From Desulfosporosinus orientis DSM 765 (lineage in GTDB: Bacteria > Bacillota > Desulfitobacteriia > Desulfitobacteriales > Desulfitobacteriaceae): 64,000 nucleotides of DNA. The stretch covers positions 918,001 to 982,000 of the forward strand of contig NC_016584.1 in the NCBI RefSeq assembly GCF_000235605.1, written 5' to 3'. The notes below the pieces were generated by a model. It searched no databases. It saw nothing but the letters and a program-made list of their open reading frames with translations, and was not told the DNA's origin. A program made the translations under genes and the position numbers. Below, piece after piece: positions 13,020 through 23,121 of this stretch. Every line of letters begins with the position of its first letter. The first letter of the stretch is position 1.

Positions 13020-14582
13020 TTACCAGCCGATCTGGAATTTTTTAATGTCGTTTGTTTCCGGATGGATAAGGTGAATTGCACAAGCAAGGCATGGGTCATA
13101 AGAACGGACAACTCTTACGATGTTGACCGGATTTTCCAGATCCGGAACCGGTACACCGATGAGAGCTTGTTCCACCGGACCTTTGACACCCTGATCGTCT
13201 CGGGGCGAGAAATTCCAGGTGGTTGGAACAACCATTTGATAGTTCTCAATTTTATGATCAGCGACTTTGATGAAATGCCCCAATGAACCACGTGGGACCT
13301 CCGTCATGCCGGCGCCTAGCCCTTCAGCCGGAGCTTCCCAATGGTCTGTATCGTGAATTCGGAAATCTTTTGAACCCATCTCTTTCTCTAAAGCATCTAA
13401 CCAGTTAAACATATCTTGAGCGAGAAGCAAAGTTTCATAGGCTCGTGCAGCATGACGCGCAACGGCACCTGGTTTGATACCATACTTGGCTATAATATCC
13501 ATGAGGCCTTGGGGCTGCATAACCAGCATGCGGGCCAGAGGACCCACCTCAATAGGCTTGCTGTTATAGCGGGGAGCTTTAACAAAGGTGTAGGCGCCAT
13601 TCTTACCGAGATCAGGTACGGTATCTTCTGTATATGGAGTCTTGCCGTTTGCGCTGGCTTTATACCAAGAGTATTGAACGTCTTCGGTGATTTTAGCTTC
13701 ATCAACGGCGATAATATTGCTTAAATCCCCATCCATGATGACACCAGGTTTAAAGAAGAAATCTTGACCAGCATCATCAAGACCAAATCCTCCGTAGGAC
13801 AGGTAATTGGGACTTCCTCCGCCAACTCCGGCTTGAGCCAGAGGCAGAAGGGGACCGGTTCCGAAGGCTAAAACATCCTGTAAATAGGTTTTTTCGATAA
13901 AGTTAAGCTGTTCATAGAGCATGGAACGGAATTGCTCTACCACCTCGATGTTAGGCAACATTGTCACGCCGCCCACAACAATCGAAGATTGGTGTGGCTG
14001 TTTTCCGGCAAATAAAGCGGACATTTTTTTGGCCTTTGCCTGCATTTCTAGGGCTTTAAGGTAATGGGCAACCGCCATAGTTACTAATTCAGGATCGTTC
14101 ACACTGAAATCATCAGGTTTGTAACGAGGAGTCAGAGGAGCGGTATCACCGGCGGTAACCAGTTTTACAATTTTATCCTTGACCGCCAGAAGTCCAGGGT
14201 CTTTTCCTTGATATTGAGCAACAGCCATGACATCAATATAGTCCAGAGCGCTTAAATGATAAAAATGAAGAGGGTGGTCATGGAGATACATAGCACCTAA
14301 GATCAGATTTCGTATCAAGCGCCCTCCAGCTGGAACCTTTGCACCAAAGGCTTTGTCAAGTGCCAAAGAGGAGGCCCAGCCATGGGAACCCGCACATACT
14401 CCGCAAACGCGTTCTGTGACAAAAGTAGCATCCCTGGGATCACGTCCACGGAGCATCGCTTCAATTCCCCGGTACATGGTCCCTATGACATGGGCATCAA
14501 CGACTTTGCCATTTTCGACTTCAACCTCAACTCTTAAATGTCCTTCAATACGTGTTAAAGGATCGATAACTACTTTCGCCAT
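13020..14582 (-). CDS. hyaB: Uptake [NiFe] hydrogenase large subunit
   Basis: 520 residues. Carries the Ni-Fe(CN)2CO active site for H2 oxidation. The L1 motif RVCGVCAGSH gives ligands Cys60 and Cys63. The C-terminal motif DPCLACAIH gives Cys498 and Cys501, followed by a 16-residue tail that the maturation protease removes after His504. This is the membrane-bound group 1 type, judged from the operon with a Tat-exported small subunit and cytochrome b. The ATG follows the stop of the small-subunit gene directly, with GGAGGAC inside that gene. Confidence 0.97.
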   Translation of the reverse strand: MAKVVIDPLTRIEGHLRVEVEVENGKVVDAHVIGTMYRGIEAMLRGRDPRDATFVTERVCGVCAGSHGWASSLALDKAFGAKVPAGGRLIRNLILGAMYLHDHPLHFYHLSALDYIDVMAVAQYQGKDPGLLAVKDKIVKLVTAGDTAPLTPRYKPDDFSVNDPELVTMAVAHYLKALEMQAKAKKMSALFAGKQPHQSSIVVGGVTMLPNIEVVEQFRSMLYEQLNFIEKTYLQDVLAFGTGPLLPLAQAGVGGGSPNYLSYGGFGLDDAGQDFFFKPGVIMDGDLSNIIAVDEAKITEDVQYSWYKASANGKTPYTEDTVPDLGKNGAYTFVKAPRYNSKPIEVGPLARMLVMQPQGLMDIIAKYGIKPGAVARHAARAYETLLLAQDMFNWLDALEKEMGSKDFRIHDTDHWEAPAEGLGAGMTEVPRGSLGHFIKVADHKIENYQMVVPTTWNFSPRDDQGVKGPVEQALIGVPVPDLENPVNIVRVVRSYDPCLACAIHLIHPETNDIKKFQIGW

Positions 14583-15659
14583 TTACATGTCCTCCTTATG
14601 ATCCTTTTTACTCAGTCTCCCGCTGGCGGCCGTTGCAACTAAATGTACACCAAGGCCTACGGCAGCAGCGCCACCGATAACCGTTCCGACGGTATCCGCA
14701 TCAACTTGCCCAATTCCCGGAAGTTTAAAGATTTCCTGCTTAGCGTATAAAGGACTAAATCCTTTATAGAAGTCTTTCTCTGAACATCCGGAGCAGGGAG
14801 AACCTGCATTGATACAGAAGTTGGCGTTATCATTCCACCATACCTGGGCACAGTCGGTATAAGTTTTGGGACCTTTGCAGCCCTTTAAAATCAGGCAATA
14901 CTCTTTTTGGAGAGGATCATTCCAATCCGTTAAGAATTCACCGTTTTCAAAGTGGCCTCGTCGTGGACAGTTGTCGTGGAGCAAGGATCCATAGAAAGCT
15001 AGCGGACGATTTTGTGAATCTAATTCCGGGGCTTTTTGGTAAGTTAAGTAATAAAGGATTGTACCAATTAAAGTAGTAGGTTTGACAGGACAGCAAGGCA
15101 GGTTGATGACGGTTTTGTTAATTCCCTCGTTTCTAAGAATTTCCGCTACCCCGGCAGCACCGGTTGCACAAGCTCCTGGAATTCCAGCCCCCTCAGAGGC
15201 ACAGCTTCCAATGGCTATAATTACCTGAGCTTTTTCAGCAGCTTCAATTAATATTTTTTTGAAGGGTCGGCCTCCGACCATACAGAAACGGTCTTCGGTT
15301 GCAGGACATGAGCCTTCAACAACCAGAACGAAGTTTTCTTTAAGAGTGTTTTGGTAGGCTTCCTCGGATGTATAACCAGATGCAGCCATAATAGTTTCAT
15401 GATAACGAATGGAAAGCATGTCTAGAACAAGTTCAGCAGGTGAAGGGTTTAAAGTGGAAATGGCTGATTCAGTGCACCCGGTACAATCCATTCCTTCCAA
15501 CCACATGACGGGTGGCTTATTAAGAGCTTGTTCGAGGGCATTGGCTGCTTGAGGGACGACAAATTCGGGCAACCCAAGTGCCGCAGTTGTTGCTGCAACC
15601 AATTTCATAAAATTACGTCTAGAGATCCCTTTGGCGTTAAGTAAATCAAAATTCCCCAT
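14583..15659 (-). CDS. hyaA: Uptake [NiFe] hydrogenase small subunit, Tat-exported
   Basis: 358 residues. Holds the iron-sulphur clusters that carry electrons away from the large subunit. A twin-arginine signal (SRRNFMK, residues 13-19, followed by a hydrophobic stretch) exports the folded heterodimer across the membrane. The proximal cluster motif CTGCTE is near residue 59, and the distal cysteine and histidine region (CSGCSE) is near the C-terminus. A hydrophobic C-terminal anchor ends in basic residues. It is the first gene of hyaABCD; AGGAGGTG lies just before the ATG. Confidence 0.96.
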   Translation of the reverse strand: MGNFDLLNAKGISRRNFMKLVAATTAALGLPEFVVPQAANALEQALNKPPVMWLEGMDCTGCTESAISTLNPSPAELVLDMLSIRYHETIMAASGYTSEEAYQNTLKENFVLVVEGSCPATEDRFCMVGGRPFKKILIEAAEKAQVIIAIGSCASEGAGIPGACATGAAGVAEILRNEGINKTVINLPCCPVKPTTLIGTILYYLTYQKAPELDSQNRPLAFYGSLLHDNCPRRGHFENGEFLTDWNDPLQKEYCLILKGCKGPKTYTDCAQVWWNDNANFCINAGSPCSGCSEKDFYKGFSPLYAKQEIFKLPGIGQVDADTVGTVIGGAAAVGLGVHLVATAASGRLSKKDHKEDM

Positions 15660-16012
15660 ACTATGCAGAACACCTCCTGAGTATTAATAGATCATTTAAC
15701 TATGAGGCCATATTTTAAGAAAACTATACTAAACATATATTCTGGGAAACTCTTTGTTTTCCTCTTAAAGGAAAGAATATTTTGAAGATTGGTAATTTTG
15801 ATTTATAATTTCGTAATTAGAAATAATTATGGGCAAAACTTGACAAATTCGAAATTTGATGATTCTTGTGTTTGTTTTTAGAAAGTTAGTATATAATTTC
15901 GATTATATAAAAAATTATAGATTTATTTACTTGTAGAAAAGAGAGTTTGGCGTGTACAATAAAGGTATTACGATGAAGATAGCTTATAGAAAGCTGAAAG
16001 CTGGTCGTTAAT
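15660..16012. promoter_or_regulatory. Divergent control region between hyaA and hypF
   Basis: About 350 AT-rich bases separate the minus-strand hydrogenase operon from the plus-strand hyp operon. On the plus strand a TATAAT is at 15892-15897 without a good -35, and an isolated TTGACA is at 15840-15845. No recognisable FNR or other operator was established. Confidence 0.45.
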
Positions 16013-18316
16013 ATGCAAAAAGAGGCAAGGCTCATTCATTTAAATGGTATTGTTCAAGGGGTGGGGTTTCGGCCCTTTGTTTTTAAACTTGCTGAAAAAT
16101 TGGGCATTTATGGGTGGGTTAACAATTCGAGCCACGGAGTTACAATCCATGCAGAAGGATATCATTTAGATTTGTTTTATAATTGTCTACTTAAAGAAGC
16201 CCCTCCTTTGGCAAAAATTATAACCACGCGATCAGTTGCCATAGAAGTTTTGAATTATGAAAACTTTCAAATTGTTGAAAGTGATTCTGAGTCGGAAGGG
16301 CATGTGCTAATTTCGCCGGATGTTGCAACTTGTCATGAGTGTCTTAAAGACTTAACGAATTCAAAAAGCAGGTTTTATCAATATCCTTTTACTAATTGCA
16401 CAAATTGTGGTCCGCGCTATACCATTATCCGTGACATACCTTATGATCGAGTGCAAACAACTATGTCAAAATTTCCTATGTGTCAATCCTGTGAATTAGA
16501 TTATACAAATCCGAGAGACCGGCGATTTCATGCCCAGCCTGTAGCCTGCGTAGACTGTGGACCGAAGCTTCAGCTTCTGGATGCTCTTGGACGCAAGCTG
16601 CCGGGCGTGGGTAAAGAACAGCTGGCTGAGGGTGGAATCGTTGCGGTTAAAGGGTTAGGTGGCTTCCATCTGGTTTGTGATGCAAGCAATCCAAAGGCTG
16701 TTCAACGTTTGCGGCAGCGAAAGGAACGGGGAAAGAAGCCCTTCGCAGTAATGGTGCGATCTGTTGAAAAAGCTCGCAGTGAGGTAACTATCAATGCTAT
16801 GGAAGAGGAACTGTTAAAGAGTTCAGCTGCCCCTATCGTAATTTTAGAACGCAGACTAAAGGCAGAGAGTTCTTTGGCACCAGACATTGCCCCAGGGTTA
16901 AATACCTTAGGAATGATCCTGCCGTATACGCCGGTACATCATCTCCTCTTTGAGGGGTTCTATGATTTTTTGGTGATGACCAGTGCCAACCTCAGCGGGA
17001 ATCCTTTGATTTATACCAATGAGGAGGCAGTTGAGTCATTACAAGGAATTGCGGATTATTTTCTGATGCACAATCGGGATATTTATCATCCCTGTGACGA
17101 TTCTGTCTTACAAATCATTGGTGATGAGCCGGTCTTCTTTCGCAGAGCCCGTGGTTATGTGCCCATGCCCATTTTAATGTCGGATCGCAAGGTTAAGGCG
17201 CCCATTCTGGGTGTAGGAGGGGAATTAAAGAATACTTTTTGTCTTGCCCTCCAGGAAAAAGCTTTTGCCAGCCAGCACATAGGAGATATGGAAGGGTATC
17301 ATAACTTTCAAAGGTTTTGTCAAGAGCTGAAATCCTTTCAACGAGTTGTTAATATTGAGCCCAGTATCATTGCCTATGATAAACATCCTAACTATCAGCT
17401 GACAAGATTTGCTTTAGATCAGCCTCTGAGGAAATATGCCGTTCAGCATCATCATGCTCATTTAGTCAGCGTCTTGGGAGAATGGGATAGGATGGAGCCA
17501 ACTCTGGGAGTGATCTGTGATGGAACCGGTTACGGTGAGGACCGGAGTATATGGGGATTTGAGTTTCTTTATGGGAACTCCACAGGGTATAAACGGATGG
17601 CCCACCTGGAGTATTTAGGACTTCCGGGCGGGGATGCGGGGGTGAAACGGCCTTTACGGATTGCCTATGCCTATCTAAAGACACTACTTAACGAAGAGGA
17701 TTGGGAAAAGACGAAACCATTATGGTCACAGCTTTCCAGCGTGGAGCAACAAGTCTTAGATCAACAGCTTGAAAAAGGATTTCAGGTTTTTCCAACCTCA
17801 AGTGCAGGAAGGTTGTTTGATGCGGTAAGTGCTTTGCTGGGTGTGTGTACAAGGGTAACCTATGAAGGTCAAGCAGCAATGGAACTGGAAAGTGTCGCAA
17901 CAAGCTTTTTACTTCAAGAAGGTGGGAAAGATCGGGAACCGGAGCAGGAGCAGGCTAACCATGAACTCGTCTATTCATATGAAATAAGATCAGAAAATGG
18001 AACTCTGGTTTTGGGAGTCAAGCCGCTCTTTGATGAGCTTGTGAATGACATACTCCAAGGAGTTAGCAGGGAGAAAATAGCCTATGGTTTCCATCAAACC
18101 ATTGCCCAGGCTATTGTGGATATAGCCATTCAGCTAGGAGTGGAAGATGGCCCCATGGTGTTAAACGGAGGGGTGTTTCAGAATAAACTCTTGACTGAAG
18201 CCGTTCTTCATAAGTGCCGGATACATAATATAAAGATTCTGCGTTCCCGCAGCCTTCCTCCGGGAGATGGCGGGCTGGCCTTCGGACAAGTATTAATTGC
18301 GAATGAGGTGTTATAA
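16013..18316 (+). CDS. hypF: Carbamoyltransferase HypF
   Basis: 767 residues. Makes the cyanide ligand precursor by carbamoylating the C-terminal cysteine of HypE. Domains in order: acylphosphatase (VQGVGFRPFVFKLA, residues 14-27), four CXXC zinc-finger pairs (CHECL, CTNCGP, CQSCEL, CVDCGP, about 103-185), a YrdC-like domain (about 200-380), and a Kae1-like carbamoyltransferase domain with HHHAH and CDGTGYG. The start ATG has only a weak ribosome site (GAAAG). It heads hypF-hypC-hypD-hypE, whose genes touch or overlap. Confidence 0.96.
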   Translation: MQKEARLIHLNGIVQGVGFRPFVFKLAEKLGIYGWVNNSSHGVTIHAEGYHLDLFYNCLLKEAPPLAKIITTRSVAIEVLNYENFQIVESDSESEGHVLISPDVATCHECLKDLTNSKSRFYQYPFTNCTNCGPRYTIIRDIPYDRVQTTMSKFPMCQSCELDYTNPRDRRFHAQPVACVDCGPKLQLLDALGRKLPGVGKEQLAEGGIVAVKGLGGFHLVCDASNPKAVQRLRQRKERGKKPFAVMVRSVEKARSEVTINAMEEELLKSSAAPIVILERRLKAESSLAPDIAPGLNTLGMILPYTPVHHLLFEGFYDFLVMTSANLSGNPLIYTNEEAVESLQGIADYFLMHNRDIYHPCDDSVLQIIGDEPVFFRRARGYVPMPILMSDRKVKAPILGVGGELKNTFCLALQEKAFASQHIGDMEGYHNFQRFCQELKSFQRVVNIEPSIIAYDKHPNYQLTRFALDQPLRKYAVQHHHAHLVSVLGEWDRMEPTLGVICDGTGYGEDRSIWGFEFLYGNSTGYKRMAHLEYLGLPGGDAGVKRPLRIAYAYLKTLLNEEDWEKTKPLWSQLSSVEQQVLDQQLEKGFQVFPTSSAGRLFDAVSALLGVCTRVTYEGQAAMELESVATSFLLQEGGKDREPEQEQANHELVYSYEIRSENGTLVLGVKPLFDELVNDILQGVSREKIAYGFHQTIAQAIVDIAIQLGVEDGPMVLNGGVFQNKLLTEAVLHKCRIHNIKILRSRSLPPGDGGLAFGQVLIANEVL

Positions 18317-18547
18317 ATGTGTTTAGCCATTCCTGCTAAAATTGTAGAGATTAAGGGAGCTACAGCGAAAGTAGATATGATGGGAAATGAACGGGTGGTT
18401 AGTATTGACTTGGTCCCAGAGGTTGGAATTGGCGAATACGTATTAGTTCACGCAGGATTTGCCATCAGTGTAATAGATGATGAAAACGCCAGAGAAACTG
18501 AACAACTGCTCTTGGAGGTGGCTGAGGCCTATGAAGCAGAGGAGTAA
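18317..18547 (+). CDS. hypC: Hydrogenase assembly chaperone HypC
   Basis: 76 residues, beginning MCLAIPAK with the essential Cys2. Works with HypD to build the Fe(CN)2CO group and deliver it to the large subunit. The ATG follows the hypF stop codon directly. The 3' end overlaps the chosen hypD start by 17 bases. Confidence 0.95.
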   Translation: MCLAIPAKIVEIKGATAKVDMMGNERVVSIDLVPEVGIGEYVLVHAGFAISVIDDENARETEQLLLEVAEAYEAEE

Positions 18548-19622
18548 AGAGTCTGTCGCTAAAGCAAAATCCCTGCTCTCGGAAATTCAGTCATTAGCAA
18601 CTACTCCTATTACCATTATGGAGGTTTGCGGGACTCACACGGTTGCTATTGCCAAAAACGCCATCCGTGAGCTGTTGCCAACTAATGTCCGTCTAGTGTC
18701 AGGACCGGGTTGCCCGGTATGTGTTACTGCTAATGGAGATATTGATTGTTACCTTTATTTGGCGGGACAAAAGAATGTTATTACCGCAACCTTTGGGGAT
18801 ATGATTCGAGTTCCCGGTAGTGAGAAAAATCTGCAGCAGTTGAGGGCGGAGGGGGCGGATATTCGAGTTGTGTATTCTACCCCTGACGCTTTAGAGTTAG
18901 CACGTCAAAATCCCGGTAAAGAAGTGGTTTTCTTGGGAGTTGGCTTTGAAACCACTGTTCCAACCGTTGCGGTGAGTTTAGATATTGCTAAACGAGAGGG
19001 AATCAGGAATTATAGTGTGTTGTCCATGCATAAAGTTGTTCCCCCGGTTTTAAAACTGTTGGCAGAAGATGATCAGCTGGTCGTAGATGCTTTTCTTGAT
19101 CCAGGTCATGTTTGTTCTGTTATTGGCATAGAGCCGATTAAGTTTATGGCTGAAGGCTACGGTAAACCTGGCGTGGTGACAGGATTTGAGGCACTGGATA
19201 TTTTAGAAGGGATTGTTATGCTCCTGCGTCAGCGAGCTGAAGGACGCTCAGACATCGAAATTCAGTATCGCCGAGTGGTAAAGCCAGAGGGTAATCCCCA
19301 GGCTAAATTAGTTATTGAAAGGGTTTTCAAACCTACTGATGCATTATGGCGAGGCATAGGACTGATCCCGGAAAGCGGCTTGGCAATACGGGAAGATTAT
19401 AGCCCTTGGGACGCGGCTAGAAAGTTTTCCCTTCCTGTCTTTAACTCCAGGGAAACTCCCGGCTGCCGCTGCGGAGATGTCTTAAGGGGGATTATTAATC
19501 CTACCCAATGCCCCTTGTTTGCTAAACATTGTACGCCGATGAAGCCTGTGGGTCCTTGTATGGTATCCAGTGAAGGTTCTTGTGCTGCTTATCATCGATA
19601 TGCTCAAAGGAGTGTGGATTAG
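18531..19622 (+). CDS. hypD: Hydrogenase formation protein HypD
   Basis: 363 residues. Iron-sulphur scaffold on which the iron, cyanide and CO ligands are assembled. Conserved motifs: EVCGTHT, SGPGCPVC, FGDM, GFETT, CSVIG, and the C-terminal cluster cysteines (CRCGDVLRG.. and CPLF..C). The ATG at 18531 (MKQRSKESV) is preferred because GGAGGTG lies 10 bases before it; an upstream in-frame ATG deep inside hypC would add an unrelated 18 residues. Confidence 0.95.
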   Translation: MKQRSKESVAKAKSLLSEIQSLATTPITIMEVCGTHTVAIAKNAIRELLPTNVRLVSGPGCPVCVTANGDIDCYLYLAGQKNVITATFGDMIRVPGSEKNLQQLRAEGADIRVVYSTPDALELARQNPGKEVVFLGVGFETTVPTVAVSLDIAKREGIRNYSVLSMHKVVPPVLKLLAEDDQLVVDAFLDPGHVCSVIGIEPIKFMAEGYGKPGVVTGFEALDILEGIVMLLRQRAEGRSDIEIQYRRVVKPEGNPQAKLVIERVFKPTDALWRGIGLIPESGLAIREDYSPWDAARKFSLPVFNSRETPGCRCGDVLRGIINPTQCPLFAKHCTPMKPVGPCMVSSEGSCAAYHRYAQRSVD

Positions 19623-20615
19623 ATGGAACGTGTTATGTTGGCCCATGGCAGCGGCGGCCGGTTAAGCCATGAATTAATCATCAGCCTCTTTCAAAAATAT
19701 CTAGGGAATCCGCACTTGAATCAAATGAATGATGCTGTACTTTTACCGGGGCATGAGAAAGTAGCAGTGTCAACAGATTCTTTTGTAATTTCACCTTTGT
19801 TTTTTCGCGGAGGGAATATCGGCAAACTTGCAGTATGTGGTACGATTAACGATTTAGCAGTCAGCGGAGCAATTCCTAAGTTCATGACCCTAGCGCTTAT
19901 TTTAGAAGAGGGTTTGCTTATGGATGACTTAGAACAAATTGTTAAAAGTGTGGCCGGAGCTGCTGCCGAAGCCGGTATAACCATTGTATGTGGGGATACG
20001 AAAGTGGTGGAAAATGGAAGCGCTGATAAAATTTTTATAAATACAACAGGCATAGGGTATGTAACGGATCGATTTGTCGGTCCTGAGCGGATTCAGCCCG
20101 GTGATGAAATCCTTATCACAGGAACTATTGGCGATCATGGGATTGCCATTTTGTCAGAACGGGAAGGACTGGAATTCCAAACACCTGTGCGAAGCGACTG
20201 CGCTCCGCTCAATAAGCTGATCGATACCTTTTATGTGCCCGGCGTCAAATGTATGCGAGATCCAACTCGCGGCGGCGTGGCGACAACTCTCAATGAGCTA
20301 GCACTGCAAGCTGGAGTAAGCATGCTCTTGAAAGAAGAGTTATTACCGTTGTCGCCAAGTGTAGACAGTGCCTGTGAGATGTTGGGATTGGACCCTCTTT
20401 ACTTAGCCAATGAGGGTAAAGCATTAGTCATTGTAGCGGCAGAAGCTGCAGATGAAGTACTTATGAAGATGCAATCTCATCCTTTGGGAAAGAAAGCCGC
20501 GCGGATAGGAAAGGTGGAAGAAGGCAAGCCGGGGCTCGTGCTTTTGGAAACATTTCTTGGCGGCAAACGTATTGTTGGTATGCTTGAGGGAGAACATCTT
20601 CCTCGGATATGCTAA
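19623..20615 (+). CDS. hypE: Hydrogenase expression/formation protein HypE
   Basis: 330 residues, PurM/ThiL-like ATPase fold. Dehydrates the thiocarbamate on its C-terminal cysteine to the thiocyanate used as the CN source. The protein ends PRIC, so the acceptor cysteine is the last residue as in the family. AHGSGG is near the N-terminus and DPTRGGVA is in the ATP region. The ATG directly follows the hypD stop. Last hyp gene of the operon. Confidence 0.96.
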   Translation: MERVMLAHGSGGRLSHELIISLFQKYLGNPHLNQMNDAVLLPGHEKVAVSTDSFVISPLFFRGGNIGKLAVCGTINDLAVSGAIPKFMTLALILEEGLLMDDLEQIVKSVAGAAAEAGITIVCGDTKVVENGSADKIFINTTGIGYVTDRFVGPERIQPGDEILITGTIGDHGIAILSEREGLEFQTPVRSDCAPLNKLIDTFYVPGVKCMRDPTRGGVATTLNELALQAGVSMLLKEELLPLSPSVDSACEMLGLDPLYLANEGKALVIVAAEAADEVLMKMQSHPLGKKAARIGKVEEGKPGLVLLETFLGGKRIVGMLEGEHLPRIC

Positions 20616-20631
20616 GAAAGTATGAGGCGGA

Positions 20632-21057
20632 ATGATGAGGATAGCAGTTATTGATGGTCAAGGCGGCGGTATTGGAAAACATATTGTTGAACAGCTGCGC
20701 AGAAAGCTCCCGGATTTAAATATTCTTGCCCTTGGCACAAATGCCCTGGCAACCGGTGCCATGCTTAAGGCAGGAGCAACTGAGGGAGCTTCCGGGGAGT
20801 CGGCCATTTGTTACAATGTTGAGAGAGTAGATATTATTGTTGGCTCCCTGGCAATTATGATGGTTTATGGACTGTTAGGAGAAATAACCCCAACTATGGC
20901 TGCCGCTATTTCCGCAAGTAAGGCAGAGAAATTGCTGTTGCCCATTCAACGAGGCAATATTCAGCTTATAAGTGTACAGCGTATTCCCTTGCCCCATCAA
21001 ATTGAAGCGTTAGTAGAAGAAGTTGAGGAGCGGCTAAAGAGGCCAGGTGCAAGATAA
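20632..21057 (+). CDS. DUF3842 family protein
   Basis: 141 residues beginning MMRIAVIDGQGGGIGKHIVEQL, a Rossmann-like glycine-rich turn. The rest is alpha/beta with NALATGAMLKAGAT and VERVDIIVGS. I recognise the DUF3842 family but no tested function. Its position 16 bases after hypE suggests cotranscription with the hyp genes. A GAGGCGG site precedes the paired ATG codons; either may be used. Confidence 0.75.
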   Translation: MMRIAVIDGQGGGIGKHIVEQLRRKLPDLNILALGTNALATGAMLKAGATEGASGESAICYNVERVDIIVGSLAIMMVYGLLGEITPTMAAAISASKAEKLLLPIQRGNIQLISVQRIPLPHQIEALVEEVEERLKRPGAR

Positions 21058-21155
21058 GGACCACCTTAACCGGTATTATTTTTCTCATTCAGGGTAAAGT
21101 AAAAATCGGAACATTTTAAGGCAATAAGAGAATGCAAACTCCTAGGAAATGGGAG

Positions 21156-21184
21156 TTGACAGGTCAATCATAAACCGATATCAT
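21156..21184 (+). promoter_or_regulatory. cysK promoter
   Basis: Consensus TTGACA (21156-21161) and TATCAT (21179-21184) with a 17-base spacer, about 40 bases before the cysK start. Confidence 0.7.
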
Positions 21185-21222
21185 TAAATCATAGTAAAAT
21201 GATATGAAATGGGGTATTTGGT

Positions 21223-22143
21223 GTGAGAGTTGTTGATAATGTTACTGATTTAATAGGGGAGACCCCTTTAGTTCGTTTGCAGAAAATGGTTAAGACAGGC
21301 ATGGCTAATATTTATGTTAAAGTAGAATTTTTTAATCCAGGGGGTAGTGTAAAAGATCGTATAGCTTGGGGAATGATTAGAGATGCAGAGGAACGAGGGG
21401 TTCTTCAACCTGGAGGAACCATTATTGAACCGACTAGTGGTAATACAGGGATCGGACTAGCGATGATTGCTGCTGCCCGCGGTTATCGGTTAATTGTGGT
21501 TATGCCGGATTCATTAAGTGTTGAACGACGAATGTTGATGGCAGCTTATGGCGCTGAATTCATTTTGACCCCCGGAGCGGAAGGTATGAATGGTGCTATC
21601 GCAGAGGCTAAGAGGCTGCTTAATGAAAACCCGGATTACTTCATGCCTCAACAATTTGAAAATCTTGCTAACCCGGAAGCTCATCGTAAGACAACAGCTT
21701 TGGAACTTCTTGAGCAGTTGCCGCAAATAGATGCCTTTGTTGCCGGAATTGGCACAGGAGGAACTGTTACAGGAGTTGGAGAGGTGTTAAAGGCTCACCT
21801 TCCCAAAATAAAGATTGTCGGAGCAGAACCGGCTTCATCTCCAGTGATCTCAGGAGGAAAACCAGGCCCTCACAAAATCCAAGGGATTGGCGCCGGATTT
21901 GTACCTAAAGTCTTAAATAAGTCAATTTTAGATCAGATTGTTCAGGTTAGTAATGAGGATGCTTTAGAGACTGGGCGGCGTATGGCCCGTGAAGAGGGTT
22001 TATTGGTAGGAATCTCCTCCGGAGCAGCAGTCAGTGCAGCCCTGCAGATTGCCACGGAATTGGGTGAAGGAAAAAACCTTGTCGTTCTAGCACCAGATAC
22101 AGGGGAACGCTATTTAAGCACAGAATTGTTCAGCAACCGATAA
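21223..22143 (+). CDS. cysK: Cysteine synthase
   Basis: 306 residues. PLP enzyme making cysteine from O-acetylserine and sulphide. NPGGSVKDR contains the PLP-binding lysine, [10 protein letters not shown] the substrate loop, and GTGGTVTG the phosphate-binding loop. The GTG start is preceded by GGGG and lies downstream of a good promoter. It stands alone between the hyp cluster and yebC and ends before a hairpin. Confidence 0.95.
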   Translation: MRVVDNVTDLIGETPLVRLQKMVKTGMANIYVKVEFFNPGGSVKDRIAWGMIRDAEERGVLQPGGTIIEPTSGNTGIGLAMIAAARGYRLIVVMPDSLSVERRMLMAAYGAEFILTPGAEGMNGAIAEAKRLLNENPDYFMPQQFENLANPEAHRKTTALELLEQLPQIDAFVAGIGTGGTVTGVGEVLKAHLPKIKIVGAEPASSPVISGGKPGPHKIQGIGAGFVPKVLNKSILDQIVQVSNEDALETGRRMAREEGLLVGISSGAAVSAALQIATELGEGKNLVVLAPDTGERYLSTELFSNR

Positions 22144-22151
22144 GTAAGGTA

Positions 22152-22187
22152 AGAATCCCCTCGTTCTTTTTGGTGCGAGGGGATTCT
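22152..22187 (+). terminator. Hairpin after cysK
   Basis: AGAATCCCCTCG pairs with CGAGGGGATTCT (12 bp), but only a weak T-run follows, so termination may need help. Confidence 0.6.
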
Positions 22188-22268
22188 CAACGGATTCAAT
22201 ATACCTTTACAAGAGAAATTAGCTTGTGCTAAACTATTTACGACTAGCATAAGGAGGATTAAAACAGT

Positions 22269-23015
22269 ATGTCAGGACATTCAAAGTGGTCAAACATTAA
22301 ACATAAAAAAGGTAAAGCAGACGCTCAAAAGGGTAAAGTATTTACGAAGTTAGGCCGGGAATTATTAATTGCTTCTCGTGCTTGTGGCGGAGACGTCAAT
22401 GACTTTCGGCTAAAGATTGCAATTGAAAATGCTAAAGCTCAAAATGTTCCCAATGAAAACATTCAGCGAGCCATTCAAAAAGGTGCCGGCGGGGCTGAAG
22501 GTGCGAATTATGAAGAGCTGCGCTATGAAGGATACGGCCCGGGTGGGGTAGCTATTATGATTGATATCTTAACGGATAACCGCAATCGAACCGCAGGAGA
22601 AGTACGGCACATTTTCTCCAAGAATGGCGGGAATATGGGAGAAACCGGCAGCGTGGGCTGGATGTTTGAAGACAAGGGCCAGCTGAGAATTCTTCGTGAG
22701 GGATTGAAGCTGACGGAAGATGACTTGATGATGATGGCTTTAGAGGCGGGTGCTGAGGATTTTGAAGCAGATGAGGAAGGGTTTGTTGTTTTAACGGCTC
22801 CCTCGGACATGGAAGCTGTTCGTCAGGCCCTGATCGATCAGAACATTCCCATTGAAGAGTCTGTTCTGAGCCCTATGCCTCAAAACACTATTGAAATAAC
22901 TGATCCTGATCAGGCGCGCAAGATTGTCAATTTAATGAATAAATTAGAGGATCATGATGATTCTCAAGGGGTATATTCTAATTTTGACTTAGCAGAAGAT
23001 CTTGGTGATATTTAG
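22269..23015 (+). CDS. yebC: YebC/PmpR family regulatory/translation factor
   Basis: 248 residues, beginning [16 protein letters not shown] as in the whole family. YebC proteins have been described as DNA-binding regulators and, more recently, as helpers of ribosomes at proline stretches. AAGGAGG precedes the ATG. Adjacent to ruvCAB, a common arrangement in bacteria. Confidence 0.95.
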   Translation: MSGHSKWSNIKHKKGKADAQKGKVFTKLGRELLIASRACGGDVNDFRLKIAIENAKAQNVPNENIQRAIQKGAGGAEGANYEELRYEGYGPGGVAIMIDILTDNRNRTAGEVRHIFSKNGGNMGETGSVGWMFEDKGQLRILREGLKLTEDDLMMMALEAGAEDFEADEEGFVVLTAPSDMEAVRQALIDQNIPIEESVLSPMPQNTIEITDPDQARKIVNLMNKLEDHDDSQGVYSNFDLAEDLGDI

Positions 23016-23069
23016 ACTGACCTTAGATTTTAGATATTTAGATTTTTCGGTCAAAACGATTAAACTAAG

Positions 23070-23119
23070 CCCTCTTGGCAAGACTATCTTTATTTAGATA
23101 TTTGTCAGGAGGGTTTTTT
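23070..23119 (+). terminator. Terminator hairpin that contains the next gene's ribosome site
   Basis: CCCTCTTGGCAA (23070-23081) pairs, with G-U wobbles, to TTGTCAGGAGGG (23102-23113), followed by TTTTTT (23114-23119). The right arm includes AGGAGG, which is also the ribosome binding site of the gene starting at 23122. Confidence 0.7.
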
Positions 23120-23121
23120 CA

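Noticed and set aside
15780-15910. FNR or similar operator upstream of hyaA/hypF
   Set aside because: Only partial half-sites are present, and AT-rich DNA gives these by chance.
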